Source of the DNA: Penium margaritaceum
Taxonomy: Eukaryota > Streptophyta > Zygnematophyceae > Desmidiales > Peniaceae
Length of the DNA: 64,000 bases
Assembly (NCBI GenBank): GCA_023375785.1
Contig: SZWC01006680.1
Span: 1-64,000 of the forward strand
Direction of reading: 5' to 3'
The notes beneath the pieces were generated by a model. It was not told the origin of the DNA, did not search any database, and worked only from the letters and a program-made list of their open reading frames with translations. Below are positions 12,780 through 27,324 of this stretch, in pieces (within the stretch, counting starts at the first letter, position 1; each line of letters opens with the position of its first letter). The translations under genes and the position numbers were made by a program.

Positions 12780-12783
12780 ATAC

Positions 12784-13020
12784 AAAGTCTATGCACAACG
12801 TTTCTGCACAAAGTTTATGCACAAACGTTACGCACAAAGTTTCTGCACAAAGTTTTGTGCACAAAGTTTATGCAGAAAGTTTGTGCACAAAGTTTATGCA
12901 CAAAGTCTATGCACAACGTTTCTGCACAAAGTTTATGCACAAACGTTACGCACAAAGTTTCTGCACAAAGTTTTGTGCACAAAGTTTATGCAGAAAGTTT
13001 GTGCACAAAGTTTATGCACA
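12784..13020 (+). repeat. 118-bp tandem duplication in the 13-bp array
   Basis: The anchor AAAGTCTATGCACAACG lies at 12784 and again at 12902, an offset of 118 bp. Both copies share CAAACGTTACGCAC and the rare 14-bp monomer with AAAGTTTTGTGCAC, which explains why the offset is nine monomers plus one base. It follows directly after the 169-bp duplication, making this a small hot spot of block duplication. Confidence 0.85.
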
Positions 13021-13079
13021 AAGTTTGTGCACAATATTTGTGCACAACGTTTATGCACAAAGTTTATGAACAAAGTTTA

Positions 13080-13920
13080 TGCACAAAGTTTATGCACAAC
13101 ATTTATGCACAAAGTTTATGCACAAAGTTTATGCACAACGTTTATGCACAAAGTTTATGCACAAAGTTTATGCACAAAGTTTATGCACAAAGTTTATGCA
13201 CACCGTTTATGCACAGAATTTATGCACAAAGCTCATGCACAACGTTTATGCACAACGTTTATGCACAAAGTTTATGCACAACATTTATGCACAACGTTTA
13301 TGCACAACGTTTATGCACAAAGTTTATCCACACAATTTATGCACAAAGTTTATGCATAAAGTTTATGCACAACGTTTATGCACAAAGTTTGTGCACAATG
13401 TTTATGCACAAAGTTATGCACAGAGTTTGTGCACAAAGTTTATGCACAAAGTTTATACACAAGGTTTATGCACAAAGTTTGTGCACAAAGTTTATGCACA
13501 AAGTTTATGCACAAGGTTCATGCACAAAGTTTGTACACAAAGTTTATGCACAAAGTTTATGCACAAAGTTTATGCACAAAGTTTATGCACAAAGTTTATG
13601 CACAACATTTATGCACAAAGTTTATGCACAAAGTTTATGCACAAAGTTTATGCACAAATTTTATGCACAACGTTTATGCACAAAGTTTATGCACAAAGTT
13701 TATGCACAAAATTTATGCACAAAGTTTATGCACAACGTTTATGCACAAAGTTTATGCACAAAGTTTATGCACAAAGTTTATGCACAAAGTTTATGCACAA
13801 AGTTTATGCACAAAGTTTATGCACAACGTTTATGCACAAAGTTTATGCACAAAGTTTATGCACAAAGTTTATGCACAAAGTTTATGCACAAAGTTTATGC
13901 ACAAAGTTTATGCACAAAGA
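13080..13920 (+). repeat. Homogenised core of the forward 13-bp array
   Basis: In this interval most monomers are the exact consensus or single-substitution variants (AACG, CAACATTT), with hardly any indels. Both flanks contain many private variants. It also carries the middle of the longest uninterrupted open frame (12102-14534), which reflects the lack of frameshifting indels and not coding constraint. Such cores are the expected product of recent unequal exchange or local amplification. Confidence 0.6.
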
Positions 13921-15730
13921 TTATGCACAACATTTATTCACAAAGTTTATGCACAAAGATTATGCACAAAGTTTATGCACGAAGTTTATGCACAAAGTTT
14001 GTGCACAAAGTTTACGCACAACATTTATGCACAAAGTCTATGCACAACGTTTATGCACAAAGTTTATGCACAAAGTTTATGCACAAAGTTTATGCACAAC
14101 GTTTATTCACAACATTTATGCACAACGTTTGTGCACAATGTTTATGCACAAAGTTTGTGCACAACGTTTATGCACAACGTTTATGCACAAAGTTTATGCA
14201 CAAAGTTTATGCACAAAGTTTATGCAGAAAGAGTATGCACAAAGTTTATGCACAAAGTTTGTGCACAAAGTTTATGCACAAAGTTTATGCACAACGTTTA
14301 TGCACAACGTTTATACACACAGTTTATGCAGAACGTTTATGCACAAAGTTTATGCACAAAGTTTATGCACAAATGTTATGCACAAAGTGTATGATTAAAG
14401 TTTATGCACAAAGTTTATGCACAAAGTTTATGCACAGAGTTTATGCACAATGTTTATGCACAAAGGTGATGCACAATGTTTATGCACAAAGTTTGTCCAC
14501 AACGTTTGTGCGCAAAGTTTATGCACAAAGTTGATGCACAAAGTTTATGCACAACGTTTATGCATAAAGTTTGTGCACAACGTTTATGCACAAAGTTTAT
14601 GCAGAACATTTGTGCATAATGTTTCTGCACAAAGTTTATGCACAAAGTTAATGCACAAATTTTATGCACAAAGTTTATGCACAAAGTTTATGAACAAAGT
14701 TTTTGCACAAGGTTTATGCACAAAGATTATGCACAACGTTTACGCACAAAGTTTATGCACAAAAATTATGCACGAAGGTTATGCACAAAGTTCATCCAAT
14801 AAGTTTATGCACAAAGTTTATGCACAAAGTTTGTGCACAAAGTTTATGCACAAAAAATATGCACAACGTTTGTGCACAAAGTTTATGCACAAAGTTTCTG
14901 CACGACGTTTATGCAACTTTTGTGCACAAAGTTTATGCACAAAGTTTATGTACAATGTTTATGCACAACATTTGTGCACAACGTTTATGCACAACGTTTA
15001 TGCACCAAGTTTATGCACAAAGTTTATGCACATAGTTTATGCACAAAGTTTATGCACAAAGTTTATGCACAAAGTTTGTCCACAAAGTTTGTTCACAAAT
15101 TTTATACACAAAGTTTATGCACAAAGTTTCTGCACAACGTTTATGCACAAAGTTTGTGCACGAAGTTTATGCACAATGTTTATGCACAAATTTTATGCAC
15201 AAAGTTTATGCACAAAGTCTATGCACCAAGTTTATGCACAAAGTTTGTGCACAAAGTTTATACACAAAGTTTATGAACAAAGTTTTTGCACAAAGTTTAT
15301 GCACAAAGATTATGCACAACGTTTATGCATTAAGTTTATGCACAAAGTTTAAGTAAAAGGTTTATGCACAAAGTTTATGCACAAAGTTTATGCATAAAGT
15401 TTATGCACAAAGTTTATGCACAACGTTTATGCACAAAGTTAGGCACAAAGTTTATGCACAAAGTTTGTGCACAAAGTTTATGCACAACGTTTATGTACAC
15501 AGTTTATGCAGAATGTTTATGCATAAAGTTTATGCACAAAGTTTATGCACAAATTTTATGCACAAAGTATATGCACAACGTTTATGCCAAACGTTTATGC
15601 ACAAAGTTTATGCAGAAAGCTTTTGCACAAAGTTTATGCACAAAGTTTATGCACAAAGTGTATGCACAAATTTTATGCAAAACATTTATGCACAAAGTTT
15701 ATGCACAACGTTTATGCACAAATTTTATGC

Positions 15731-17850
15731 AAAACGGTTATGGACAAAGTTTGCGCACAACGTTTATCCACAAAGTTTATGCACAAAGATTATGCACAAA
15801 GTTTACGCACAAATTTTATGCACAAAATGTATGCACAAAGTTTCTACACAAAGTTTATGCACAAATTTCATGCACAAAGTTTATGCACAAAGTTTGTGCA
15901 CACATTTTATGCACAATGTTTATGCACAAAGTTTGTGCACAATGTTTTTGGACAAAGTGTCTGCACAAAGTTTATGCACAAAGTTTATGCACAAAGTTTA
16001 TGCAAAACGTTTATGGACAAAGATTATGCACAAAGTTTATGCACAAATTTTCTGCACAAGAATTATGCACAAAGTTTATGTACAAAGTTTATGCACAAAG
16101 TTTATGCACAAAGGTTATGCACAAATTTTATGCGCAAAGTTTATGCACAAAGTTTATGCAAAATGTTTGTGCACAAAAAAGATGCACAAAGTTTGTGCAC
16201 AATGTTTGTGCACAAAGTTTATGCACAAAGCTTATGCACAAAGTTTATGCACAAAGTTTATGCACAAATTCTATGCACAAAGGTTATGCAAAAGGTTTAT
16301 GCACAAAGTTTATGCAAAATGTTTATGCACAAAGTTTATGCACAAAGTTCATGCACAACGTTTATGCACAACGTTTATGCACAAAGTTTATGCACAAAGT
16401 TTATGCTCAAAGTTTATGCAAAAAGTTTATGCACAAAGTTTATGCACAAAGTTTATGCACAAAGTTTATGCACAAAGTTTCTGCACAAATTTTATGAACA
16501 AAGTTTCTGCACAAAGATTCTGCACAAAGTTTATGCACAAAGGTTATGCACAATGTTTGTGCACAAAGTTTATGCACAAATTATATGCACAACGTTTATG
16601 CACAAAGTTTATGCACAACGTTTATGCACAACGTTTATGCTCAAATTTTATGCACAAAGTTCATGCAGAAAGTTTCTGCAAAACATTTATGCAAAATGTT
16701 TATGCACAAAGTTTATGCACAAAGTTTATGCACAAAGTTTCTGCACAGAGTTTATGCACCAAGTTTATGCACAAATTTTATGCACAATGTTTATGCACAA
16801 AGTTTCCGCACAAAGGTTATGCATAACGTTCCTGCACAAAGTGTATGCACAACGTTTATGCACAAAGTTTATGCACAATGTTTATGCACAAAGTTTATGC
16901 ACAACGTTTATGCACAAAGTTTATGCACAAAGTTAATGCACAACGTTTATGCACAAAGTTTATGAACAACGTTTATGCACAACGTTTCTGCACAAAGTTT
17001 ATGCACGAAGTTTATGCATAAATTGTATGCACAAAGTTTATGCACAAAGTTTATGCACAAAGTTTCTGAACAAAGTTTATTCACAACATTTATGCACAAA
17101 GTTTATATACAAATTTTATGCACAAAGTTTGTGCACAAAGTTTATGCACAAAGGATCTGAACAAAGTTTATTCACAACGTTTACGCACAACGTTTATGCA
17201 CAAAGTTTCTGCACAAAGTTTATGCACAAATTATATGCACAGAGGTTTTGCACAAAGTTTAAGCACAAATTTTGTGCACGACGTTTATGCACAAAGTTTA
17301 TGCACAAAGTTTATGCACAACGTTTACGCACAAAGTTTATGCACAAAGTTTGTGCACAAAGTTTATGCACAGAGTTTATGCACAAAGCTTATGCACAAAG
17401 ATTATACACAAAGTTTATGCACAAAGTTTATGCACAAAGTTTATGCACAAAGTTTATGCATAAAGTTTATGCACAAAGTTTGTTTACAGCGGATATGCAC
17501 AAAGTTTATGCACAATCTTTATGCACAGCGTTTATGGACAAAGTTTATGCACAACGTTTATGCACAAAGTTCCTGCACAAAGTTTATGCACAAAGTCTAT
17601 GCACAAAGTTTATGCACAAAGTTTCTGCACAAAGGTTATGCATAACGTTTCTGCACAAAGTTTATGCACATAGTTGTGCACAAAGTTCCTGCACAAAGTT
17701 TATGCACAACGTTTATGCACAAAGTTTGTGCACAAATTTTGTGCACAATGTTTATGCACAAAGTTTATGCACAAAGTTTGTGCACAAAGTTTATGCACAA
17801 AGATTGTGCACAAAGTTTACGCACAAAGTTTGTGTACAACGTTTATGCAC
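15731..17850 (+). repeat. Block A of a ~4.2-kb-offset duplication in the 13-bp array
   Basis: Rare variant monomers occur here in the same order as at about 19917-21900. Examples are CGGTTATGGAC (15735), GATGCACAAAGTTTGTG after an A-run (16181), TTTATGAACAAAG (16491), GCACGAAGTTTATGC (17003), GTTTGTTTACAGCGG (17479) and TTATGCATAACGTTTCTGC (17635). The first three anchors lie exactly 4,186 bp from their partners (322 monomers). Later anchors are 4,108 to about 4,048 bp away, so several monomers were lost or gained in one copy. A third partial copy of the right part lies at about 22260-22920. Confidence 0.85.
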
Positions 17851-19916
17851 AACGTTTATGCAGAAAGTTTATGCACAAAGTTTATGCACAAAGTTCATGC
17901 ACAAAGTTTATGCACAAAGTTTATGCACAACGTTTATGCACAAACGTTTACGCACAAAAAGTATGCACAAAGTTTATGCACAAAGTTTATGAACAAAGTT
18001 TATACACAAAGTTTATGCACAAAGTTTGTGCACAAAGTTTATGCACGAAGTTTGTGCACAAATGTTATGCACAATGTTTATGCACAAAGTTTATGCACAA
18101 CGTTTATGCACAAAGTTTGTGCACAAAGATTATGGACAACGTTTATGCACAAAGTTTATGCACAACGTTTGTGCACAAAGTTTATGCACAAAGTCTATAC
18201 ACAAAGTTTATGCACAAAGTTTATGCACAAAGTTTATGCACAAAGTTTATGAACAAAGTTGTTGCACAAAGTTTATGCACAAAGATTATGCAAAACGTTT
18301 ATGCACACAGTTTATGCACAACGTTTATGCAAAATGTTTATGCACAAAGTTTATGCACAAAGTGTATGCATAAAGTTTATGCACAAAGTTTATGCACAAA
18401 GTTTATGCACAAAGTTTATGCACGAAGTTTATGCACAAAGTATATGCACAACGTTTATGCACAAAGTTTATGCACGAAGCTTTTGCACAACGTTTATGCA
18501 CAAAGTTTATGCACAAAGTTTATGCACAAAGTGTATGTACAAATTTTATGCAAAACGTTTATGCACAAAGTTTATGCACAAAGTTTATGCACAAAGTATA
18601 TGCACAAAGTTTATGCACAAAGTTTATGCATAAATTTTATTCACAAAGTTTATGCACAACGTTTATGCACAAATTTTATGCACAAAGTTTATTCACAAAA
18701 TTTATACACAAAGTTTATGCACAAAGTTTATGCCCAACATTTTTGCACAAAGATTGTGCACAAATTTTGTGCACAATGTTTATGCACAAAGGTTATGCAC
18801 AAAGTGTGTGCACAAAGTTTATGCACACAGTTTATGCACAAAGTTTATGCACAAAGTTTTTGCACAAAGGTTCTGCACAAAATTTATGAACAAAGTTTCT
18901 ACAACAAGATTCTGCACAAAGTTTATGCACAAAGTTTATGTACAATGTTTATGCACAGAGTTTATGCACACAATTTATGCACAGAGTTTGTGCACAACGT
19001 TTATGCACAAAGTTTGTGCACAAAGTATATGCACATAGTTTATTCACAACGTTTATGCACAAAGATTATGCACAAAGTTTATGCACAAAGTGTATGCACA
19101 AAGTTTATGCACAAAGTTTATGCACAAAGTTCATGCACAAAGTTTATGCACAAATTTTATGCACAACTTTTGTGCACAAAGTTTATGCACGAAGTTTATG
19201 CACAAAGTCTGTGCACAATGTTTAAGCACAAAGTTTATGCACAAAATTTATGCACAAAGTCTATGCAAAAAGTTTATGCACAAAGTTTATGCACAAAGTT
19301 TATGCACAAAGTTTGTGCACAATGTTTATGCACAAAGTTTATGCACAAAGTTTATGCACAACGTTTATGCACAAAGTTTGTGCACAAAGTTTATGCAAAA
19401 AGTTTGTGCACAATGGTTACGCACAAAGTTTGTGCACAAAGTTTATGCACAAAGTTTATGCACAAAGTTTATGCACGAAGTTTATTCACAACGTTTATGC
19501 ACAAAGCTTATGCACAAAGTTCATGCACACAGTGTATGCACAAAGCTTATGCACAAAGTTTATGCACAACGTTTATGCGCAAAGTTTATGCACAAAGATT
19601 ATGCACAACGTTTATGCACAAAGTTTGCGCACAAAGTTTATGCACAATGTTTATGCACAAAGTTTATGCACAAAGTTTATGTACAAAGCTCATGCACAAA
19701 GTTTATGCACAAAGATTATGCACAAAGTTTCTACACAAAGTTTATGCACAAGTTTTATGCACAACGTTTATGCACAAAGTTTGTGCACAAATTGTATGCA
19801 CAATGTTTATGCACAAAGTTTATGCACAAAGTTTGTGCACAAAGTTTTTGCACAAAGTTTATGCACAACGTTTATGCACAAAGTTTGTTCACAAAGTTTA
19901 TGCACATATTTTATGA

Positions 19917-21900
19917 AAAACGGTTATGGACAAAGTTTGTGCACAAAGTTTATGCACAAAGTTTATGCACAAAGATTATGCACAAAGTTTACGCACAAAG
20001 TTTATGCACAAAATGTATGCACAAAGTTTCTACACAAAGTTCATGCACAAATTTCATGCACAACGTTAATGCACAAATTTTGTGCACACATTTTATGCAC
20101 AATGTTTATGCACAAAGTTTATGCACAAAGTTTGTGCACAATGTTTTTGGACAAAGTGTCTGCACAAATTTTATGCACAAATTTTATGCAAAACGTTTAT
20201 GGACAAAGATTATGCACAAAGTTTATGCACAAAGTTTATGCACAAAAATTATGCACAAAGTTTATGCACAAAGTTTATGCACAAGGTTTATGCACAAAGG
20301 TTATGCACAAAGTTTATGCGCAAAGTTTATGCACAAAGTTTATGCACAAAGTTTGTGCACAAAAAAGATGCACAAAGTTTGTGCACAATGTTTGTGCACA
20401 AAGTTTATGTAGAAAGATTATGCACAAAGTTTATGCACAAAGTTTATGCACAAATTCTATGCACAAAGGTTATGCAAAATGTTTATGCACAAAGTTTATG
20501 CAAAATGTTTATGCATCAAGTTTATGCACAAAGTTCATGCACAACGTTAATGCACAACGTTTATGCACAAAGTTTATGCACAAAGTTTATGCTCAAATTT
20601 TATGCACAAAGTTTATGCACAAAGTTTATGCACAAAGTTTATGCACAAAGTTTATGCACAAAGTTTCTGCACAAATTTTATGAACAAAGTTTGTGCACAA
20701 AGATTCTGCACAAAGTTTATGCACAAAGGTTATGCACAATGTTTGTGCACAAAGTTTATGCACAAAGTTTATGCACAAAGTTTATGCACACAGATTATGC
20801 ACAATGTTTATGCACAACGTTTATGCTCAAATTTTATGCACAAAGTTTAGTCACAAAGTTTCTGTAAAACGTTTATGCACTAAGTTTATGCACAAAGTTT
20901 ATGCACAAAGTTTATGCACTAAGTTTCTGCACTAAGTTTATGCACAACGTTTATGCACAAAGTTTATGCACAATGTTTATGCACAAAGTTTATGCACAAA
21001 GTTTATGCACAACGTTTATGCACAAAGTTTATGCACAATGTTTATGCACAAAGTTTATGCACAAAGTTTATGCACAACGTTTATGCACAACGTTTCTGCA
21101 CAAAGTTTATGCACGAAGTTTATGCACAAATTATATGCACAAAGTTTATGCACAAAGTTTATGCACAAAGTTTATGCACAAAGTTTATGCACAAAGTTTA
21201 TGCACAAAGTNNNNNNNNNNNNNNNNNNNNNNNNNNNNNNNNNNNNNNNNNNNNNNNNNNNNNNNNNNNNNNNNNNNNNNNNNNNNNNNNNNNNNNNNNN
21301 NAAGTTTATGCACAAAGTTTATGCACAAAGTTTATGCACAAAGTTTATGCACAAAGTTTATGCACAAAGTTTACGCACAAAGTTTATGCACAAAGTTTGT
21401 GCACAAAGTTTATGCACAAAGTTTATGCACAAAGCTTATGCACAAAGATTATACACAAAGTTTATGCACAAAGTTTATGCACAAAGTTTATGCAAAACGT
21501 TTATGCATAAAGTTTATGCACAAAGTTTGTTTACAACGGTTATGCACAAAGTTTATGCACAATCTTTATGCACAACGTTTATGCACAAAGTTTATGCACA
21601 ACGTTTCTGCACAGAGTTTCTGCACAAAGTTTATGCACAAAGTCTATGCACAAGGTTTATGCACAAAGTTTCTGCACAAAGATTATGCATAACGTTTCTG
21701 CACAAAGTTTATGCACAACGTTGTGCACAAAGTTTCTGCACAAAGTTTATGCACAATGTTTATGCACAACGTTTATGCACAAAGTTTATGCACAACGTTT
21801 ATGCACAATGTTTGTGCACAAATTTTGTGCACAATGTTTATGCACAAATTTTGTGCACAAAGTTTATGCACTAAGTTTATGCACAAAGTTTATGCACAAA
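19917..21900 (+). repeat. Block B, second copy of the ~4.2-kb-offset duplication
   Basis: This is the partner of 15731-17850. Matching anchors are CGGTTATGGAC (19921), the GATGCAC anchor (20367), TTTATGAACAAAG (20677), GCACGAAG (21111), GTTTGTTTACAACGG (about 21526) and TTATGCATAACGTTTCTGC (about 21683). The copy contains the 91-base N run at 21211-21301. Block A has at the equivalent place two TCTGAACAAAGTTTATTCAC variants (about 17067 and 17156), so the gap probably conceals comparable diverged monomers. Confidence 0.8.
21211..21301. other. Assembly gap (91 N)
   Basis: A run of 91 undetermined bases lies within the 13-bp array, with consensus monomers on both sides. It falls in the second copy of a duplicated block whose first copy is intact, so the true length may differ from 91. 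The open frame crossing it cannot be trusted. Confidence 0.99.
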
Positions 21901-22254
21901 GTTTATGCACAACGTTTATGCACAACGTTTATGCTCAAATTTTATGCACAAAGTTTATGCACAAAGTTTCTGCAAAACGTTTATGCACTAAGTTTATGCA
22001 CAAAGTTTATGCACAAAGTTTATGCACAAAGTTTCTGCACAAAGTTTATGCACTAAGTTTATGCACAAAGTTTATGCACAAAGTTTATGCACAAAGTTTC
22101 CGCACAAAGGTTATGCATAACGTTCCTGCACAAAGTTTATGCACAATGTTTATGCACAAAGTTTATGCACAAAGTTTATGCACAACGTTTGTGCACAAAG
22201 GTTATTTACAAAGTTTATGCACAAAGTTTATGCACAAAGTTTATGCACAACGTT

Positions 22255-22950
22255 TATGCACAACGTTTCTGCATAAAGTTTATGCACGAAGTTTATGCAA
22301 AAATTGTATGCACAAAGTTTATGCACAAAGTTTATGCACAAATTTTCTGAACAAAGTTTATTCACAACGTTTATGCACAAAGTTTGTGCACAAAGTTTAT
22401 GCACAGAGTTTATGCACAAATTTCGTGCACAATGTTTATGCACAATGGATCTGAACAAAGTTTATTCACAACGTTTACGCACAACGATTATACACAAAGT
22501 ATATGCACAAAGTTTATGCACAAATTATATGCACATAGGTTTTGCACAAAGTTTAAGCACAAATTTTGTGCACAACGTTTATGCACAAAGTTTATGCACA
22601 AAGTTTATGTACAAAGTTTACGCAAAAAGTTTATGCACAAAGTTTGTGCACAAAGTTTATGCACAAAGTTTATGCACAAAGCTTATGCACAAAGATTATA
22701 CACAAAATCTACGCACAAAGTATGTGCACAAAGTTTATGCACAATGTTTATGCACAACGTTTATGCACGAAGTTTATTCACAATGTTTATGCACAAAGTT
22801 TATGCACAACATTTATGCACAAAGTTTATGCACAAAGTTTCTGCACAAAGTTTATGCACTGAGTTAATACACAACTTTTATGCACAAAGTTTCTGCACAA
22901 AGGTTATGCATAACGTTTCTGCACAAAGTGTATGCACAACATTTGTGCAC
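22255..22950 (+). repeat. Third partial copy of the 17.0-17.7 kb block
   Basis: This stretch shares ordered private variants with 16978-17660: CGAAG after TTTATGCA (22287), TTTCTGAACAAAGTTTATTC (about 22342), GGATCTGAACAAAG (about 22447), AGGTTTTGCACAAAGTTTAAGC (about 22535) and TTATGCATAACGTTTCTGC (about 22905). A similar TTATGCATAACGTTCCTGC at about 22112 lies just before it. With the two larger blocks this makes at least three related copies, and this one is closer to the 17.1 kb region than to the gapped 21.1-21.9 kb copy. Confidence 0.75.
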
Positions 22951-23299
22951 AAAGTTCATGCACAAAGGTTATGCACAATGTTTATGCACAACGTATATGC
23001 ACAAAGTTTATGCACAACGTTTATGCACAGAGTTTATGCACAACATTTGTGCACAACGTTTATGTACAAAGTTTATGCACAACGTTTATGCACAATGTTC
23101 ATGCACAAAGTTTATGCACAAAGTCTATGCACAAAGTTTATGCACAAAGTTTTTGCACAAAATTCATGCACAAAGTTTATGCACAATGTTTATGCACAAA
23201 GTTTGTAGACAAAGTATCTGCACAATGTTTATGCACAAAGATTATGCACAATGTTCATGCACAAACTTTATGAACAAAGTTTATGCACAAAGTTTATGC

Positions 23300-23880
23300 A
23301 CAAATTCTATGCACAAATTATATGTACAAAGTTTATGCACAAAGTTTCTTAACAAAGTTTATTCACAACATTTATACAAAACGTTTATGCACAAAGTTTA
23401 TGCACACAGTTTATGCACAACGTTTATGCACAAAGTTTATGCACAACGTTCATGTACAAATTTTATGCACAAAGTTTATGCAAAACGTCTATGCACAATG
23501 TTTATGCACAAATTTCATGCACAAAGTTTATGCACAAAGTTTATGCACACAGTTTATGCACAAAGTTTATGCACACAGTTTATGCAAAATGTTTATGCAC
23601 AAAGTGTATGCACAAGGTTTGTGCACAAAGTTTATGCACAAAGTTTGTGCACAAAGTTCATGCACAAAGTTTATGCACAAAGTTTATGCACAAAGTTCAG
23701 TACAAAGTTTGTGCACAAAGTTTATGCACAAAGTTTGTGCACAAGGTTTCTGCACAAAGTTTATGCACAAAGATTATGCACAAAGTTTATGCACAAAGCC
23801 TATGCACAAAGTTTATGCACAAAGTTTCTGAACAAAGTTTATTCACAACGTTTATGCACAATATTTATCAAAAATTTTAT
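23300..23880 (+). repeat. Block C, first copy of a ~4.28-kb-offset duplication
   Basis: Ordered private variants shared with 27557-28150 include CAAATTATATGTAC, TTTCTTAACAAAGTTTATTC (AACAAAG at 23351), CATTTATACAAAACG, CGTTCATGTACAAATTTTATG, AAAGCCTATGCAC and TTTCTGAACAAAGTTTATTC (AACAAAG at 23831). Offsets are 4,275 to 4,276 bp. The one-base change comes from a deletion in this copy (AAAGTTCAGTAC instead of AAAGTTTATGTAC near 23695). Confidence 0.85.
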
Positions 23881-26800
23881 GCACAAAGTTTATGCACAAA
23901 GTTTATGCACAATGTTTATGCACAAAGTTTGTGCACAAAGTTTATGCACAAAGTTTATGCACAAAGTTTATGCACAAAGTTTATGCACAAAGTTTATGCA
24001 CAACGTTTGTGCACAAATTTTATGCACAAAGTTTGTGCAGAAAGTTTATGCACAAAGTTTATGCAAAAAGCTTTTGCATAAAGATTATGCACAAAGTATA
24101 TGCACAAATTTTAGACACAAAGTTTATGCACAAAGTTTATGCACAAAGCTTATGCACAACGTTTATGCACAACGTTTATGCATAAAGTTTATGCACAAAG
24201 TTTATGCACAAAGTTTATGTACAAAGTTTATAAACAAAGTTTATGCACAAACGTTATGCACAAAGTTTATGCACAATGTTTATGCATAAAGTCTATGCAC
24301 AACGTTTCTGCACAAAGTTTATGCACAAAGTTTATGCAAAAAGTTTGTGCACAAAGCTTATGCACAAAGTTTCTGCAAAACGTTTATGCACAAAGTTTAT
24401 GCACAAAGTTTCTGCGCAAAGTTTTTGCACAGAATTTCTGCACAAAGTTTATGCACAAAGTTTATGCACAAAAACTATGCACAAAGTGTATGCACAACGT
24501 TTCTGCACAAAGTTTTTGCATAAACTTTATGCACAAAGTTTATGCACAAAGTTCATGCACAAAGTTTATGCACAAAGTTCATGCACAAAGTTCATGCAAA
24601 ACGTTTATGTATAAAGTCTATGCACAAAGTTTCTGCACAATGTTTATGCGCAACGTTTATGCACAAAGTTAATGCACAAAGTTAATGCACAAAGTTAATG
24701 CACAAAGTTTATGCACAAAGCTTATGCACAATGTTTGTGCACAATGTTTATGCGCAACGTTTATGCTAAAAGTTTATGCACAAAGTTTCTGCACAACGTT
24801 TATGCACAAACTTTATTCACAAAGTTTATGCACAGAGTTTCTGCACAAAGTCTATGCACAAAGTTTATGCATAAAGTTTATGCACAAAGTTTATGCACAA
24901 AGTTTCTCCACAAAGTTTATGCACAAAGTTTATGCACAAAGTTAATGCACAAAGTTTATGCACAGAGTTGATGCACAAAGTTTATGCACAAAGTTTCTGC
25001 ACAATGTTTATGCACAAAGTTTATGCACAACGTTTATGCACAAAATCTGTGCACAAAGTTTATGCACAAAGTTTATGCACAAAGTTTATGCACAAAGCTT
25101 ATGCACAAAGTTTATGCACAACGTTTATGCACAAAGTTTATGCACAACGTTTCTGCACAAAGTTTATGCACAATGTTTATGCACAAAGTTTATGCACAAA
25201 GTTCATGCACAAAGTTTATGCCCAACGTTTATGCACAAAGTTTATGCACAAAGTTTATGCACAACGTTTATGCACAAAGATTCTGCACAAAGTTTATGCA
25301 CAAAGTTTATTCACGAAGGTTGTGCACAAAGTTTATGCATGAATTTTATGCACAACGTGTATGCACAAAGTTTATGCACAAAGTTCTGCACAAAGTGTAT
25401 GCACAAAGTTTATGCACAAAGTTTATGCACAACGTTTATGCACAAAGTTTCTGCACTATGTTTATGCACAATTTTTATGCACAACGTTTATGCACAACGT
25501 TTATGCACAAAGTTTCTGCACAAAGTTTGTGCTCAAAGTTTATGCACAACATTTATGCACAAAGTTTCTGCACAAAGTTTATGCACAAAGTTTATGCACA
25601 CAGTTTATGCACAAATTGTATGCACAAAGTTTATGCACAAAGTTTATGCACAACGTTTATGCACAAAGTTTATGCACAAAGTTTATGCACATAGTTTCTG
25701 AACAAAGTTTATTCACAACGTTTATGCACAACATTTATGCACAACGTTTATGCACAAATTATATGCACAAAGATTATGCACTAAGTTTATCCACAAAGTT
25801 TATGCACAAAGTTTGTACGCAAAGTTTATGCACAAAGTTTATGCACAAAGTCTATGCACAAAGTTTATGCACAAAGTTTCTGAACAAAGTTTATTCACAA
25901 CGTTTATGCACAATAATTATCCAAAAAGTTTATGCACAAAGTTTATGCACAACATTTATGCACAAAGTTTATGCACAAAGTTTATGCACAAAGTTTATGC
26001 ACAAAGTTTATGCACAAAGTTTATGCACAAAGTTTATGTACAAAGTTTATGCACAAATTTTATGCACAAAGTCTATGTACAAAGTTTATGCACAAAGTTT
26101 ATGCACAAAGTTTGTGAACAAAGTTTATTCACAACGTTTATACACAAAGTTTATGCACAAAGTTTATGCACAATGTTTATGCACAACGTTTATGCACAAA
26201 GTTTATGCACAACGTTTATGTACACATTTTATGCACAAAGTTTATGCAAAACGTTTATGCACAATGTTTATGCACAACGTTTATGCACAAAGTTTATGCA
26301 AAACGTTTATGCACAAAGTTTGTGCACAAAGTTTATGCACAAAGTTTATGCACAAAGTTTATACACAATGTTTATGCACAAAGTGAATGCACAAAGTTTG
26401 TGCACAAAGTTTATGCACAAAGTTTGTGCACAAAGTTTATGCACAAAGTTTACGCACAAAGTTTGTGCACAAAGTTAATGCACAAAATTTATGCACAAAG
26501 TTTATGCACAAAGTTTATGCACAAATTTTATGCACAAAGTTTGTGCACAAAGTTTATGCACAACGTTTGTGCACAAAGTTTATGCACAAAGTTTGTGCAC
26601 AAAGTTTATGCACAAAGTTTATGCACAAAGTTTATGCACAAAGTTTATGCACAAAGTTTATGCACAAAGTTTATGCACAAATTCTATGCACAAAGTTTAT
26701 GCACAAAGTTTCTGAACAAAGTTTATTCACAATGTTTATGCACAATATTTATGCACAAAGTTTATGCACAAAGTTTATGCACAAAGTTTATGCACAAAGT

Positions 26801-27324
26801 TTATGCACAAAGTTTATGCACAAAGTTTATGCACAAAGTTTTATGCACAAATTTTATGCACAGAGTTTATGCACAAAGTTTGTGCAGAAAGTTTGGGCAC
26901 AACGTTCGTGCAGAAAGTTTATGCACAAAGTTTATGCAAAAAGCTTTTGCATAAAGATTCTGCACAAAGGTTATGCACAAAGTTTATGCACAAAGTTTAT
27001 GCACAAAGTTTGTGCACAAAGTTTATGCACAAAGTTTCTGCACTATGTTTATGCACAATTTTTATGCACAAAATTTATGTACAAAGTTTATGCACAAAGT
27101 TTATGCACAACGTTTATGCACAACGTTTATGCACAAAGTTTCTGCACAAACTTTATGCACAACGTTTATGCACAACGTTTATGCACAAAGTGTATGCACA
27201 AAGTTTTTGCACAAAGTTTATGCACAAAGTTTATGCACAAAGTTTGTGCACAAAGTTTATACACAAAGTTTCTGCACAAAGTTTATGCACAAAGTTTATG
27301 CACAAAGTTTATGCACAAAGTTTA

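Noticed and set aside
12102-14534. 810-codon open frame on the plus strand (and dozens of similar ones), seemingly a repeat protein
   Set aside because: All three plus frames are open to a similar extent over the same DNA and give the same peptide in rotation. Variants do not respect any frame, and the open strand changes exactly where the array inverts. This is a property of a stop-free 13-bp monomer.
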